Below, piece by piece: positions 1 to 8,126 of a stretch of 64,000 nt of DNA (its first letter is position 1; each line of letters begins with the position of its first letter). Source of the DNA: JANJUB01 sp031386985 (GTDB taxonomy: Bacteria; Armatimonadota; Fimbriimonadia; Fimbriimonadales; Fimbriimonadaceae); NCBI GenBank assembly GCA_031386985.1, contig JANNCV010000022.1:13864-77863 (forward strand), in the 5' to 3' direction. The notes under the pieces were generated by a model that saw nothing but the letters and a program-made list of their open reading frames with translations, did not search any database and had not been told where the DNA came from. A program made the translations under genes and the position numbers.

Positions 1-20
1 TAACGCTAATCGCCTCAAAA

Positions 21-1307
21 TTGGATTTGTCCAAGTTTCACAATTTGATGCAAGTTGCATTAGCCAGTTACCGTGCTGGCGACCATGAGAAGGCGATTAC
101 TCAGTTTGAGTTGGCGCTCGCCGAGGACGCTGGGCAGGTCGAGCCGTGGTGCTTTGCAGCAATTAGTGCCGCTGAGTCCGCAACTCAGGCGAATCTAGTT
201 GCTCGGGCGGCTCAATCGCGGTCCTATATTGCTTCTGCACGAAGTGCCGCTGGGGACCAAGACACCGTTGAGACGTCTGAAGCCATCGCGGAGGACAAGC
301 TAGCTGCAGTTGCAATAAGGGCAATGGACCGAGCTTGGCGAGATGCAAGGAACGACAGATTTGCGTATGGGTCTACGGACAAAGCGGAGGCGTCCAGGCG
401 CGAGAATGACCATCTTAAGCGAGCGATCAGCCTAGGTCAGTTTGTCATCGATTCTACAACAGCTGTGGATCGTTACAGGGCCCAAGCCTCTGCCTGCATC
501 CTGGAATCGTGTCGAGTAATTGGGAACAGTGATTCTGAGGTAGCCCGACGAGCCAAGGGCTTCCTTGAGCAGTTGGCGACAAGTAACCCAATTCTTTACG
601 CGGAGTTTGGTGGTCAGCGCGCTCCCAATGTATCACAAAAGTCAGTCGAAGTTGAGGAAATATCCGGTGTGGGCCTGGTAGCCACCGCTGCCACAGTGCC
701 ATCAATCCTATTCGCGTGCCTCGTCATTGCGTTCGGCACGTGGTTGATTCTGCCCCTTTGTTTCAAACTTCGAGATGTGGAGCATGTTTTCCTGAGGATC
801 CTGCTTGGCCCGGCTGTGCTCGCGCTTGGGGCCTACACTCTGTCTGCCGGCGGACTATCAGGATCAACCGGTGAGAGTTTCCGAGCGAGCCGGAAGGTTG
901 CACTTTGGGGTGTTCTGCTCATTCCTGCCCTCTTCATTAGTCTGTTGATCTCAGTGTCCACCTTAAAAGGGTATGTTTCCGGGGGCGACTCGTCTGCACT
1001 CGTTCTGTTGGTGCTGGGTGGCGCGTTTTGTTTTTCAACTGCGTTAGCCTTATCCCAAATTTTCGATCGAAGGGTTCGCGACGCCCTTTCAGTTACAAAT
1101 GCAAACACTAACGCGGCCGCGTTAGTGTTTGCGATCCTCCCTATGCTCTTGGGGTGGGAGGCAAACCTACATACGGGCATCAGTGGCCTGTTTTTGGCCT
1201 TAGTATTAACGCTAGGCTTTACCGCCTTGCTCCTTCGGGTTGAGGGGTTATTGTCCATTGCACGTTTGGTAAGTGGTGGCGGAATCAAGCCAAGGAAGAT
1301 ATTCTAA
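21..1307 (+). CDS. TPR-like, multi-TM membrane protein (start uncertain)
   Basis: Not recognised as a named family. Residues about 8-50 look like a single TPR-type helical hairpin (A-x-Y-x-A-G-x-x-x-x-A pattern), followed by a soluble helical region to about 215. The C-terminal half carries about six hydrophobic segments (roughly 220-245, 257-276, 293-314, 325-348, 368-388, 390-410), so it is an inner-membrane protein with a cytoplasmic N-terminus. The given start is a TTG at 21; no in-frame stop lies upstream to the window edge, so the gene may begin earlier, or at the ATG at 48. The stop is one base before the ATG of the SPFH gene, and a third gene overlaps that one, so the three form an operon. 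A perfect 32-bp palindrome sits inside the coding sequence at 1101-1132. Confidence 0.7.
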   Translation: MDLSKFHNLMQVALASYRAGDHEKAITQFELALAEDAGQVEPWCFAAISAAESATQANLVARAAQSRSYIASARSAAGDQDTVETSEAIAEDKLAAVAIRAMDRAWRDARNDRFAYGSTDKAEASRRENDHLKRAISLGQFVIDSTTAVDRYRAQASACILESCRVIGNSDSEVARRAKGFLEQLATSNPILYAEFGGQRAPNVSQKSVEVEEISGVGLVATAATVPSILFACLVIAFGTWLILPLCFKLRDVEHVFLRILLGPAVLALGAYTLSAGGLSGSTGESFRASRKVALWGVLLIPALFISLLISVSTLKGYVSGGDSSALVLLVLGGAFCFSTALALSQIFDRRVRDALSVTNANTNAAALVFAILPMLLGWEANLHTGISGLFLALVLTLGFTALLLRVEGLLSIARLVSGGGIKPRKIF

Positions 1308-1308
1308 C

Positions 1309-2286
1309 ATGGCAATCTTGGACCGCCTAAAGTGGGAGTCGCCCGCTGATGGGCAGGTTGTTTGGAAGTGGCCTTCTGACAATCTTAGGCTGGGGGCCCA
1401 GCTGATTGTCGGACCCGGTCAGGAGGCTATCTTTGTAAAGGGCGGTCAAGCCTTTGACGTCTTTGAATCAGGGACACACACTCTGTCCAGCAACAACCTA
1501 CCGTTATTAGGAGGGATCGTTAATTGGGTTTACGGAGGCGAGACACCATTTTCTGCGGAAGTCTGGTTCGTAATCGTTGCCCTTCAATCAGATGCGCGCT
1601 GGGGGACTGCCGGGCCTATTCAGGTGGTTGACCCCGTATACCGAGCTCCAGTTAGCATTAGGGCGCACGGTCAATATTCCTTTAGAATAAATGACACCAG
1701 ATCTTTCTTGCTCCAGATTGTCGGATCTAAGTCTAGTTTGGGTGCAGAAGCAGTTTTGGACACCTTTCGCAGCGAGATATGCGAGACATTTTCGCAGACC
1801 ATTGCGAAAATGCTAGCTGATACCAAGATTTCGGTATTTGATATAGCCTCGCGATTAGATGTTCTCGCTTCCACCACAAAAGTCGAACTTGATCGCCGCT
1901 TTGACAGGTTTGGAATAGAGTTGGCTCAGTTCAACATCTCAAGAGTGTCCATCCCAGAGGAGGAACTTGCAACGTTCAGGTCAGGTCTCGACGAGCGGAT
2001 TAGAATTGAGCAACTGAACATGGTCGAGGCCAGCGAGACGTATCGCACCGTTCGGCATTTCGATGCGATGGACAACATAGCCGATACTGAGGGTGGAGGG
2101 ATTATGTTCGCCCACAGCCTTTTGGGACGGGGGGCGGCTACAGACCTGACGGCACCCCCAGCAAGCCCCAATCCCTCAAAGACAATTGAGCAGCGATTGG
2201 CCGAGTTGAAGAGATTAGCGGAATCAGGTTTGATCTCAGCCGAAGAACATTCTCAGAAACGCTCCGCGATTTTGGATGAACTGTAA
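1309..2286 (+). CDS. SPFH/Band-7 protein with C-terminal SHOCT-like helix
   Basis: Membrane-associated scaffold protein of the SPFH (stomatin/prohibitin/flotillin) superfamily, in the branch often named 'SPFH domain / virion core protein'. An N-terminal beta-rich region (about 1-90) leads into the SPFH core (about 90-235, with the typical R-F-x-x-F-G-I-x-L-x-x-F-N-I strand). A low-complexity linker follows, and a final helical pair about 288-325 (ending E-E-H-x-x-K-R-x-x-I-L) fits the SHOCT oligomerisation module. I chose the ATG at 1309 rather than the upstream GTG at 1273 because AAGGAAG (1292-1298) is well spaced and the upstream residues overlap the previous gene. It is one base downstream of the TPR/TM gene and overlaps the next gene in TAATG, so translation is probably coupled. 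Family members assemble oligomeric membrane platforms; the partners here would be the two flanking membrane proteins (inference). Confidence 0.85.
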   Translation: MAILDRLKWESPADGQVVWKWPSDNLRLGAQLIVGPGQEAIFVKGGQAFDVFESGTHTLSSNNLPLLGGIVNWVYGGETPFSAEVWFVIVALQSDARWGTAGPIQVVDPVYRAPVSIRAHGQYSFRINDTRSFLLQIVGSKSSLGAEAVLDTFRSEICETFSQTIAKMLADTKISVFDIASRLDVLASTTKVELDRRFDRFGIELAQFNISRVSIPEEELATFRSGLDERIRIEQLNMVEASETYRTVRHFDAMDNIADTEGGGIMFAHSLLGRGAATDLTAPPASPNPSKTIEQRLAELKRLAESGLISAEEHSQKRSAILDEL

Positions 2287-3014
2287 TGACGATTAAGCGG
2301 GCCAGCCTCGTCGGGTTCATAACGTGCACAACGCTTGCGCTTGCTCCCGTAGCGTTATCCGGCCACCCAAATAACGTGGTGTTCGCACGCGGGGCCTGGG
2401 CGGTATTGCTGAACTTTGCATGCTGGGCAACCATCTCCCATTGGCTGGGAATGGCACCGACAAATGTGAAGAACAGCGATCCGGAGTTAGCGCTACGGCC
2501 GGTAAGCGCCATCATCGTGATTATTGGCTCGGTGATTTGTAGCTTGGCGCTCGCTGTCGCATTCATGCTCCCTTCTGGCACTATCAAACCGGTGCATGAG
2601 GTCATGTTTCACTTAGTAGTGTCTGCGATTGTTTTGCGACAGATAATCGGCACTTGGCTTATAGCGGGAGTATCAGAGAGTCAATACCAGAGTAAGATCA
2701 ATCCCACACCAAAGGAGCTTTCGCGTCGCCTATATAACTTGGAGCGACAGATATCAAAGGAACAACGGGAGGGGTTTGGCACCGAGTGGAAGGAACTAAT
2801 GACCGGTATCTCACACTCACGAGAACTGCTGTCCTATTCTATCCCTCCCACAAAAAAGCTTGATCAAAGTGTTGAATATGTCGAAATCGTAGAGGCGATC
2901 CAGTGCCTGGCGGAAGAGCTCAAGTCTCCATACGATAACTCTAAGAGCCTGCTCCCCGACGTGGGCCTCCTTGAGACCCGTGTCCGGCACCTAGCCACTT
3001 CGATCAACGAGTAG
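2286..3014 (+). CDS. Small membrane protein of the SPFH operon
   Basis: Unrecognised 242-aa protein. It starts at an ATG sharing bases with the stop of the SPFH gene (TAATG at 2284-2288), so it is translationally coupled. Four hydrophobic segments are visible in the first 130 residues (about 8-28, 35-55, 76-98 and 110-128). The C-terminal 110 residues are charged and helical, with no motif I recognise. The first segment could be read as a signal peptide (V-A-L-S-G), but the following segments favour an integral membrane protein. Its job is presumably tied to the SPFH scaffold encoded immediately upstream. Confidence 0.75.
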   Translation: MTIKRASLVGFITCTTLALAPVALSGHPNNVVFARGAWAVLLNFACWATISHWLGMAPTNVKNSDPELALRPVSAIIVIIGSVICSLALAVAFMLPSGTIKPVHEVMFHLVVSAIVLRQIIGTWLIAGVSESQYQSKINPTPKELSRRLYNLERQISKEQREGFGTEWKELMTGISHSRELLSYSIPPTKKLDQSVEYVEIVEAIQCLAEELKSPYDNSKSLLPDVGLLETRVRHLATSINE

Positions 3015-3102
3015 GCCCCTTTAGGCCTGTCGCGTCATAAGCAGACTGGAGCTGGCTTTAACCAAGGCACCGGCTCTAGGATGGCGGTTTGGTTCGGGGC
3101 TC

Positions 3103-3256
3103 TTTGCTTAGGCTTGCGCTTTCTTTGCTAAGAATGGGTTTCCTTATGCAAAGGAGCGAGGTGCTTTTGTTAAGAATCGGTTCTCTTATGCAAAGGAACG
3201 AGCTGCTTTTGTTAAGAATCGCCTTGGTTATGCAAAGGAACGCCGCTCAATTGCAT
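3103..3256 (+). repeat. Imperfect 42-bp tandem repeat, 3 to 4 copies
   Basis: The word TATGCAAAGGA recurs at 3145, 3187 and 3229, exactly 42 bp apart, and TTAAGAATCG recurs at 3170 and 3212, with a diverged earlier copy from about 3103. The period is a multiple of three. One frame reads as repeats of Y-A-K-E-R-x-A-F-V-K-N-R-x-x from about 3112 to a TAA at 3256, but it has no start codon of its own. Another frame is open from a TTG at 3089. No Shine-Dalgarno site supports either, so I list it as a repeat, possibly a gene remnant. It fills the gap between the SPFH operon and the next, opposite-strand gene. Confidence 0.75.
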
Positions 3257-3300
3257 AAGAATTTCCTTCCTGAGTAAAGAACCGGGTAGCTAGCCTGCCC

Positions 3301-3630
3301 CTAGGCGGTCTGACCAGTGATGGGGGCTTTACCAATAACGATGACGTCGCAGTAGTAAGTGAAATCGGAAGGATCCCCAATCTGAACGTTTTGGGCAGAG
3401 ATGGCGACTTGGGTTTGGTCTCCAAGGTCATTGACCACAACACTCCATATTGCAAATATGGTGCCGTTGCTATCGGGGCTGTAGATCGTGGCGGTTACAA
3501 CCGGACGCCCATCGAACGCCGGGAAGCGAAACTCTACTTGCCGCAGATGTCGCGCGCAATCCCCGATTTCCATTTTCAAAGTCTCGGCGCAGATGAGTGA
3601 ACCCTCGATGCGAATGATTGATCTAGTCAT
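3301..3630 (-). CDS. Small hypothetical beta-rich protein
   Basis: A 109-aa protein with no signal peptide or membrane segment. The alternation of hydrophobic and polar residues, and F-P-A-F-D-G-R-P-V-V-T-A-T-I-Y followed later by a V-x-I-G-K segment, recall small beta-sandwich (H-type lectin-like) domains, but I cannot assign it. The ATG at 3630 has no Shine-Dalgarno sequence. A TATCAT hexamer at 3641-3646 lies 10 nt upstream, consistent with a very short leader. It is convergent with the 42-bp repeat block. Confidence 0.6.
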   Translation of the reverse strand: MTRSIIRIEGSLICAETLKMEIGDCARHLRQVEFRFPAFDGRPVVTATIYSPDSNGTIFAIWSVVVNDLGDQTQVAISAQNVQIGDPSDFTYYCDVIVIGKAPITGQTA

Positions 3631-3834
3631 TTGACTTTTGATGATACCGCTCTGACTTTTTTGGGGCCTTGCCTTTGGCGTGAAGCGACCGGAATTATGG
3701 ATGGCATTTCAAATGATACTAAGACGGTTAGGCGTTGGAGCAACATTGCGAATGTTGCACGAGGGGAACGGAGTTCCCTTCAAAGAATATGGGCTCTGTA
3801 CAACGCGTAGGCAAGGGCCATTTTTCCAAGTTTC

Positions 3835-5328
3835 ATGTATGATGAGGCGGTGGGGGAAGATGACATACAGGCTGCGCCGGGGCGGCGGGTTTTTTTAACT
3901 GGCTCGACCGGGTACATCGGGGGACGGCTGGCTCCGCGGTTGCTTGAAAAAGGTTACAAAGTGCGGTGCCTCGCGCGCAGCGTCGCCAAACTGCAAGCGC
4001 GACCATGGGCTTCACGCGAAGGAGTAGAGTTCTTTGAAGGGGATGTGTCGAGCGAGGAGACGCTGCTTGAGGCGCTTCAGGATTGCGATGTAGCCTATTA
4101 CTTGATCCACTCCATGGAGGCTTCGGTAAACGAATACCGATCGCGCGACTTAGCCCTGGCCGAAACCTTTGGACGCGCGTGCGCAAAAGCTGGTGTAAAA
4201 CGAATCCTCTACTTAGGCGGCTTGGGAGAAACCGGCGAGGGGCTGAGCAAACACCTCACTTCGCGAAGAGAGGTAGAAGCAGCATTGGAAGCGGGAGGAG
4301 TACCGGTAACGGTTCTGAGAGCGGCGATGATTATTGGTTCGGGATCGGCCTCCTTCGAAATCTTGAGGTATCTCGTGGAGCGCTTGCCCGTGATGATTAC
4401 GCCACGCTGGGTCTCGACCGAGTGTCAACCCATTGCTATCCGTGACGTACTGTTCTATTTGATCCAAACTCTGGAAGTACCGGAAACGACCGGGAAAACC
4501 ATCGATATCGGTGGCCCGGATGTGCTTTCCTATGCCCAACTGATGCGGGAAATGGCTTCCGCCCTCGGTCTTCGTCGTCGATTGGTCATTCCCGTTCCAG
4601 TTCTGACGCCGCATCTAAGTTCGCTGTGGATCCACCTTGTGACACCCCTTCACGCTAGCATCGCGAGACCGCTTGCGGAGGGTTTGCGAAACCGCGTGGT
4701 TTGCCGAGACGATGAAGCAAACCGGTTGATGCCCCACAAATGCCTCACGGTGCGGGAAGCAATTGATGCTTCGCTTGAAAAGATGAATGCGGGCAAGATC
4801 GAAACATTTTGGTCGGACGCAGGAGTCATGCCCGGAGATCCAACATGGGCGGGTGGTACGGTTTACATCGATCGGCGGGAAGCGACCACTTCGGCTTCCT
4901 TTCAAGCGGTCTGGGACTCGGTGTCATCACTTGGCGGCGAACGCGGTTATCAGGGAGCCGACTGGCTTTGGCGTTTACGCGGATCGTTAGATAGGCTCGT
5001 GGGCGGACCGGGACTGCGCCGGGGCCGGCGAGACGCCAAAGACCTGCGGCTTGGTGACTCTCTGGACTTCTGGCGAGTAACGGCGATTGACCCTCCCAAC
5101 AGCCTAGAACTCAGGGCCGAAATGAAACTTCCCGGGGTAGCAACCTTAAGCTTCAACATCGAACCTGCTGAGAATCACCAGACCAAGCTCATCATGACCG
5201 CTCGCTTCCGACCACGCGGACTCTTTGGCATCGCTTATTGGTACATGGTGGTCCCGCTCCACGGAATCGTGTTCAACAAGATGCTTGCCGGACTCATCCG
5301 GGCGGCAGAAACAACCGCGGTGGTCTGA
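3835..5328 (+). CDS. Atypical SDR / NmrA-like NAD(P)-binding protein with DUF2867 C-terminus
   Basis: Residues about 18-320 form an atypical (extended) short-chain dehydrogenase Rossmann domain. The nucleotide motif G-S-T-G-Y-I-G-G lies at about 23-30, and the downstream D-V-A-Y-Y-L-I-H-S and L-G-G-L-G-E segments are typical of this NmrA-like subgroup. Residues about 340-497 match the DUF2867 type of C-terminal domain seen fused to such proteins (W-x-x-R-G-x-x-D-x-x-x-G-G, then a long beta-rich lipid-binding-like module). It is probably a cytoplasmic NAD(P)H-dependent oxidoreductase of unknown substrate. The start ATG at 3835 has only a weak ribosome site. Length (497 aa) is normal for the two-domain form. 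Confidence 0.85.
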   Translation: MYDEAVGEDDIQAAPGRRVFLTGSTGYIGGRLAPRLLEKGYKVRCLARSVAKLQARPWASREGVEFFEGDVSSEETLLEALQDCDVAYYLIHSMEASVNEYRSRDLALAETFGRACAKAGVKRILYLGGLGETGEGLSKHLTSRREVEAALEAGGVPVTVLRAAMIIGSGSASFEILRYLVERLPVMITPRWVSTECQPIAIRDVLFYLIQTLEVPETTGKTIDIGGPDVLSYAQLMREMASALGLRRRLVIPVPVLTPHLSSLWIHLVTPLHASIARPLAEGLRNRVVCRDDEANRLMPHKCLTVREAIDASLEKMNAGKIETFWSDAGVMPGDPTWAGGTVYIDRREATTSASFQAVWDSVSSLGGERGYQGADWLWRLRGSLDRLVGGPGLRRGRRDAKDLRLGDSLDFWRVTAIDPPNSLELRAEMKLPGVATLSFNIEPAENHQTKLIMTARFRPRGLFGIAYWYMVVPLHGIVFNKMLAGLIRAAETTAVV

Positions 5329-5360
5329 TTCTCCTTTTCCTTACCGGTCTTTCTCGGGAT

Positions 5361-5564
5361 ATGATGCGAATCATAGAATCCGCGTACCCTTTTGCGTACG
5401 CGAAGAGTGTGAAACTGAGTGCAAACTTTGCCGTCTTCCTCCTGTTTTTTGGCGTTGCGCTGCTTGAGGCGTTTCAGACTAAAAACTGGCTCAAAGCCGC
5501 ATTCTGGCTTGCCATAGGGCTTGTGTTTCTCGCAGCCGACAACTTGCGAAAGGACCAGAAATGA
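5361..5564 (+). CDS. Small two-TM membrane protein
   Basis: A 67-aa protein with two hydrophobic helices (about 18-36 and 42-58) and a basic C-terminal tail. The start is taken at the ATG at 5361 (a second ATG follows directly). The longer open frame upstream overlaps the preceding SDR gene and is unlikely to be used. It lies 32 bp downstream of that gene on the same strand and could be co-transcribed. No family recognised. Confidence 0.55.
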   Translation: MMRIIESAYPFAYAKSVKLSANFAVFLLFFGVALLEAFQTKNWLKAAFWLAIGLVFLAADNLRKDQK

Positions 5565-5595
5565 CGCTTTGACCCGAAAGCCCGGGTCTTTGACC

Positions 5596-5632
5596 ACGGG
5601 CTATCGGGCTGTGACACTACCGGGGTCGCATG
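5596..5632. repeat. Dispersed hairpin repeat, copy 1
   Basis: About 37 bp beginning ACGGGCTATCGGGC and ending CCGGGGTCGCATG. It is about 85% identical to 6354-6391, and both lie outside genes. Each contains short self-complementary pieces (CGGG/CCCG arms). It resembles the small palindromic intergenic repeats of many free-living bacteria rather than an insertion sequence. Confidence 0.55.
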
Positions 5633-5649
5633 CTCGGTGACGAGCGCAA

Positions 5650-5904
5650 TTAGCTGCTCCTTCTTCTTCGACTCAGGATCACCACATAAATGAGACCGAC
5701 TATCTCACTTACGACAGCAACCGCAAGCAGGAAAAGGCCGACGCCTTTGGCCTCTCTTGAGCCCGTAGCGACGGATCCAAAGAAGCAAAGGAACGGGATC
5801 GCGAAAACTAGGACTACGAGTCGGATGTTCTCGTTTCTCTCGGCTTGACTTTGCATTCGATGGCCCGGATTAGGCTTGTCCACTGGGTCATTATCCCACA
5901 CCAC
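5650..5904 (-). CDS. Small two-TM membrane protein
   Basis: An 84-aa protein with a polar N-terminal 28 residues, two hydrophobic helices (about 29-48 and 54-75) and a terminal run of arginines that should anchor the C-terminus in the cytoplasm. The start is either a GTG at 5904 or, shortening it by 16 residues, the ATG at 5856. No family recognised. It is convergent with the small TM protein at 5361-5564. Confidence 0.5.
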   Translation of the reverse strand: MVWDNDPVDKPNPGHRMQSQAERNENIRLVVLVFAIPFLCFFGSVATGSREAKGVGLFLLAVAVVSEIVGLIYVVILSRRRRSS

Positions 5905-6607
5905 GACTCCGTTGGCGGCGCTGGTGCGTAGGGCGCGGGGCCATCACTCACACAGTTTGAGCCTACTGAGCCAGTTCTGAGTCCTTCAGTGCGTGTTCGG
6001 GATGATTCGGAGCGAGTCCGGGATGGGCTAGGCCGCGACCGGGGAGGTTCGGAGCGAGCCGGTGCGCGGGCGGGCTCGCTCGGAGTGGTTCGGAGGACGC
6101 TCCGACTGGTTCGGGGGGCGCTCGGGATGGGCTAGGTCGGGCCGGGATGGTTCGGAGCGAACCCCGGAAGATTCGGAGCGAGGGTTTGAGTATTCCGAGC
6201 GGTTCCGGCAGGAGTTCGGGCTTGCGCTGAACGGTTCAGAAACGATGCCGCACTTTCCAGGGTGGGGACCGGGGGTGGCGTGGCCCGCTTGGGGTCAATC
6301 AGGTCGCGCTTTCTGGCACTTCTCCAGCGTGCGGGTTTCTCCTGACCCAACCCCGGGGCTATCGGGCGGTGACCCCTGCCGGGGTCGGATGGCGAGTTGG
6401 GCTCTTGCTTACAATCTAGCTAGAGTTGCGAGCCACCCGGAACCCTCACCCCCTGACCCCCTCTCCCTTTTCTGGCACGTACATCCAGAATAAGGCGAGG
6501 GGGAGAGAGGCTAGGCTCCCTGTTTCAGGCTCCCTGATTCAAGCTTTCCTGTTTCGGGCTCCCAGTTTCAGCGAGAAGCCCGGGCGGGATTCGACTTTGG
6601 TGATTTG
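5905..6607. repeat. Gene-free block of short G-rich and palindromic repeats
   Basis: About 700 bp without a convincing gene. Four parts can be seen. (1) At 5998-6220 a cluster of degenerate repeats has RTTCGGAGCGA at 6005, 6047, 6150 and 6171 and CGGGATGGGCTAGG at about 6019 and 6123; a related G-rich stretch occurs at 15115-15165. (2) 6354-6391 is the second copy of the hairpin repeat at 5596-5632. (3) 6439-6512 is the inverted pair CCCTCACCCCCTGACC and GAGGGGGAGAG, a type of intergenic palindrome common in bacterial genomes. (4) 6513-6569 has four 14-15 bp tandem copies of GGCTCCCTGTTTC-like sequence. The + strand frame open over 6062-6493 is a by-product of these repeats. Confidence 0.65.
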
Positions 6608-7162
6608 CTAGCCGCCCAAGACCTCGTTCTTATGGGCGGCGAACGCGGCGAGAACTTCTTTCTTTTCGCGGGCGGGGACCTTGTAGAAGTCCAGCGTACG
6701 GCTGAGTTCGGCGGCTACTTCGTTGAATTCGGCCGATGAGATCTTAAACTTGCGGTGAGCCTTTTCGAGACCCAACTTCGTTTTGCCGGGAACGGTGGCG
6801 GAGTATTTGAAGGGGCCACCCGTGATATTACACACCCACAGGGTTCTCATGAACTTCAACCCTGGCAACCGGTCGAGGTGCTCTGTGCTCCACTTTTTCA
6901 GGGCGGGATTCTTCGAGTTCTTCCCTACCATCGGATTTTCAATCAGGGCATCGCTAAAGCGGTCAACGACGGAGGAGATGGCAAAAACGCCGCCAAGACG
7001 GTCGTAGAGGCTCTTTTCCTTTTTGGGAGTGGCTATGTGGGGCAATGCGAGCGCGACCTCGGGCGCCCGAACGGTTAGGCGTTGGGCCATCGCCGAACCG
7101 GCGACGACCAAACTTGCTATGCCGATTAAAATTGAGATATTGAGTTTTTCTATTGCATTCAT
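6608..7162 (-). CDS. Exported group 1 truncated haemoglobin
   Basis: Residues 50-180 match the truncated globin fold of the TrHbN type. S-L-Y-D-R-L-G-G opens helix A/B, T-G-G-P-F-K-Y is the distal-side E/F loop, and A-H-R-K-F supplies the proximal haem ligand His136. It differs from most family members in carrying a signal peptide (residues 1-26, hydrophobic core I-L-I-G-I-A-S-L-V-V, cleavage after A-M-A) and a 25-residue spacer, so the globin should act outside the cytoplasmic membrane. Likely roles are O2/NO binding or peroxide chemistry (family knowledge; not decidable here). The ATG at 7162 has no clear Shine-Dalgarno site. It stands alone, with repeats downstream. Confidence 0.88.
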   Translation of the reverse strand: MNAIEKLNISILIGIASLVVAGSAMAQRLTVRAPEVALALPHIATPKKEKSLYDRLGGVFAISSVVDRFSDALIENPMVGKNSKNPALKKWSTEHLDRLPGLKFMRTLWVCNITGGPFKYSATVPGKTKLGLEKAHRKFKISSAEFNEVAAELSRTLDFYKVPAREKKEVLAAFAAHKNEVLGG

Positions 7163-7280
7163 AAAAGGGGTTACCTGGTCAACAGGATGGCACCCTCTTT
7201 TCGCTCGCGCAAGTCTGTTTTTTTATGTCCATAAACTATGATGGGAGGGGAAGTATGGAAACCCTAAGCTCGAATGGGGC

Positions 7281-8126
7281 CTAGCTGGTTTGAATTCGCT
7301 TCAAATGCACTTGCCGCGGGGTTCCTTTGGCGGCGGTGAGGGTGGCATGGAAGTCATCGCCAAAGCATTGCACTGTCACGTCAGTTCCCACCTTGCCATC
7401 GCGCCAGAAAGAGCCGGCTACGGCGGTTAACACGGCCGTTACTAGCAACTGATTATCGTTGCGAACGGGGGCCGTGTTAAGTTCGGGGAGGCCCTTTTTG
7501 ATCATTCCTTTGGTGGCGGCATAAGCATCATCACCCGTACGCACCCAGTTCACTCGAACATGGGCGTCGGTTTCTTCGAGATTTTCATTTTCCTTTATGA
7601 ACGCAGAAAATTGAGCGGGGGTCAGGAGGGTTTCGGTGACCGCATCATAGATCAACACCGCATTACCCAGCCTAACATAGGCATCGGCGAGATGGGGAAG
7701 GAAGAGGAGGTGACGATTATCGAGGAGGGGCACCTCGCTAAGATATCGCAGCTTGGCGATGCTCTTGGCTTGGGCGAGAGCGGCGAGGGAATCACGATCT
7801 GCCTGGGCATCGGTGAAAAGGTCAGGGCGGAAAACGTGGGGATTTTTTGACTTGAGAATCAGCGACGTGTGCATTCTAATGTCGCTAAAAATCAAACCTT
7901 CGCGTTTTCCAATTTTCTTGCCATAAGGGTTGGCGGCCACCATCGAGTGAAGAACGGCATCTTGCTCGGGCAAAACCTCGTCGGGCAGGTAAACCCAATA
8001 TTCGCAGGCGGCGAGGTATCGCTCTTTCTTTCGGAGAATGGCAAACAGTCGCCCAATTACAAGGCCGGCAATCACCCCAATAAGAATGGCAATTCCGGGG
8101 GTCAAGGGGCGACTCCCATTGTCCAA
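7281..8126 (-). CDS. Membrane-anchored hypothetical protein
   Basis: An unrecognised 281-aa protein with one N-terminal membrane helix (about 11-31) followed by a basic R-K-K-E-R stretch. The bulk is therefore probably cytoplasmic, anchored at its N-terminus. The soluble part has no motif I can name; residues about 215-240 are a hydrophobic helix (L-L-V-T-A-V-L-T-A-V-A). The start overlaps the end of the upstream zinc-ribbon gene (8102-8329) by 25 bp in another frame, so the two are translationally linked. Confidence 0.7.
   Translation of the reverse strand: MDNGSRPLTPGIAILIGVIAGLVIGRLFAILRKKERYLAACEYWVYLPDEVLPEQDAVLHSMVAANPYGKKIGKREGLIFSDIRMHTSLILKSKNPHVFRPDLFTDAQADRDSLAALAQAKSIAKLRYLSEVPLLDNRHLLFLPHLADAYVRLGNAVLIYDAVTETLLTPAQFSAFIKENENLEETDAHVRVNWVRTGDDAYAATKGMIKKGLPELNTAPVRNDNQLLVTAVLTAVAGSFWRDGKVGTDVTVQCFGDDFHATLTAAKGTPRQVHLKRIQTS

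Noticed and set aside
833..1288. 151-aa minus-strand frame over the palindrome
   Set aside because: Shadow of the TPR/TM gene; it shares the palindrome's residues only because the palindrome reads the same on both strands.
3103..3256. CRISPR-like array
   Set aside because: The units are directly abutting 42-bp tandem repeats without unique spacers, and no cas gene is present.
6062..6493. 143-aa frame rich in Ser, Glu, Arg and Trp-Phe-Gly repeats
   Set aside because: Made by the RTTCGGAGCGA repeats; no start context and no similarity to a protein pattern beyond the repeat.
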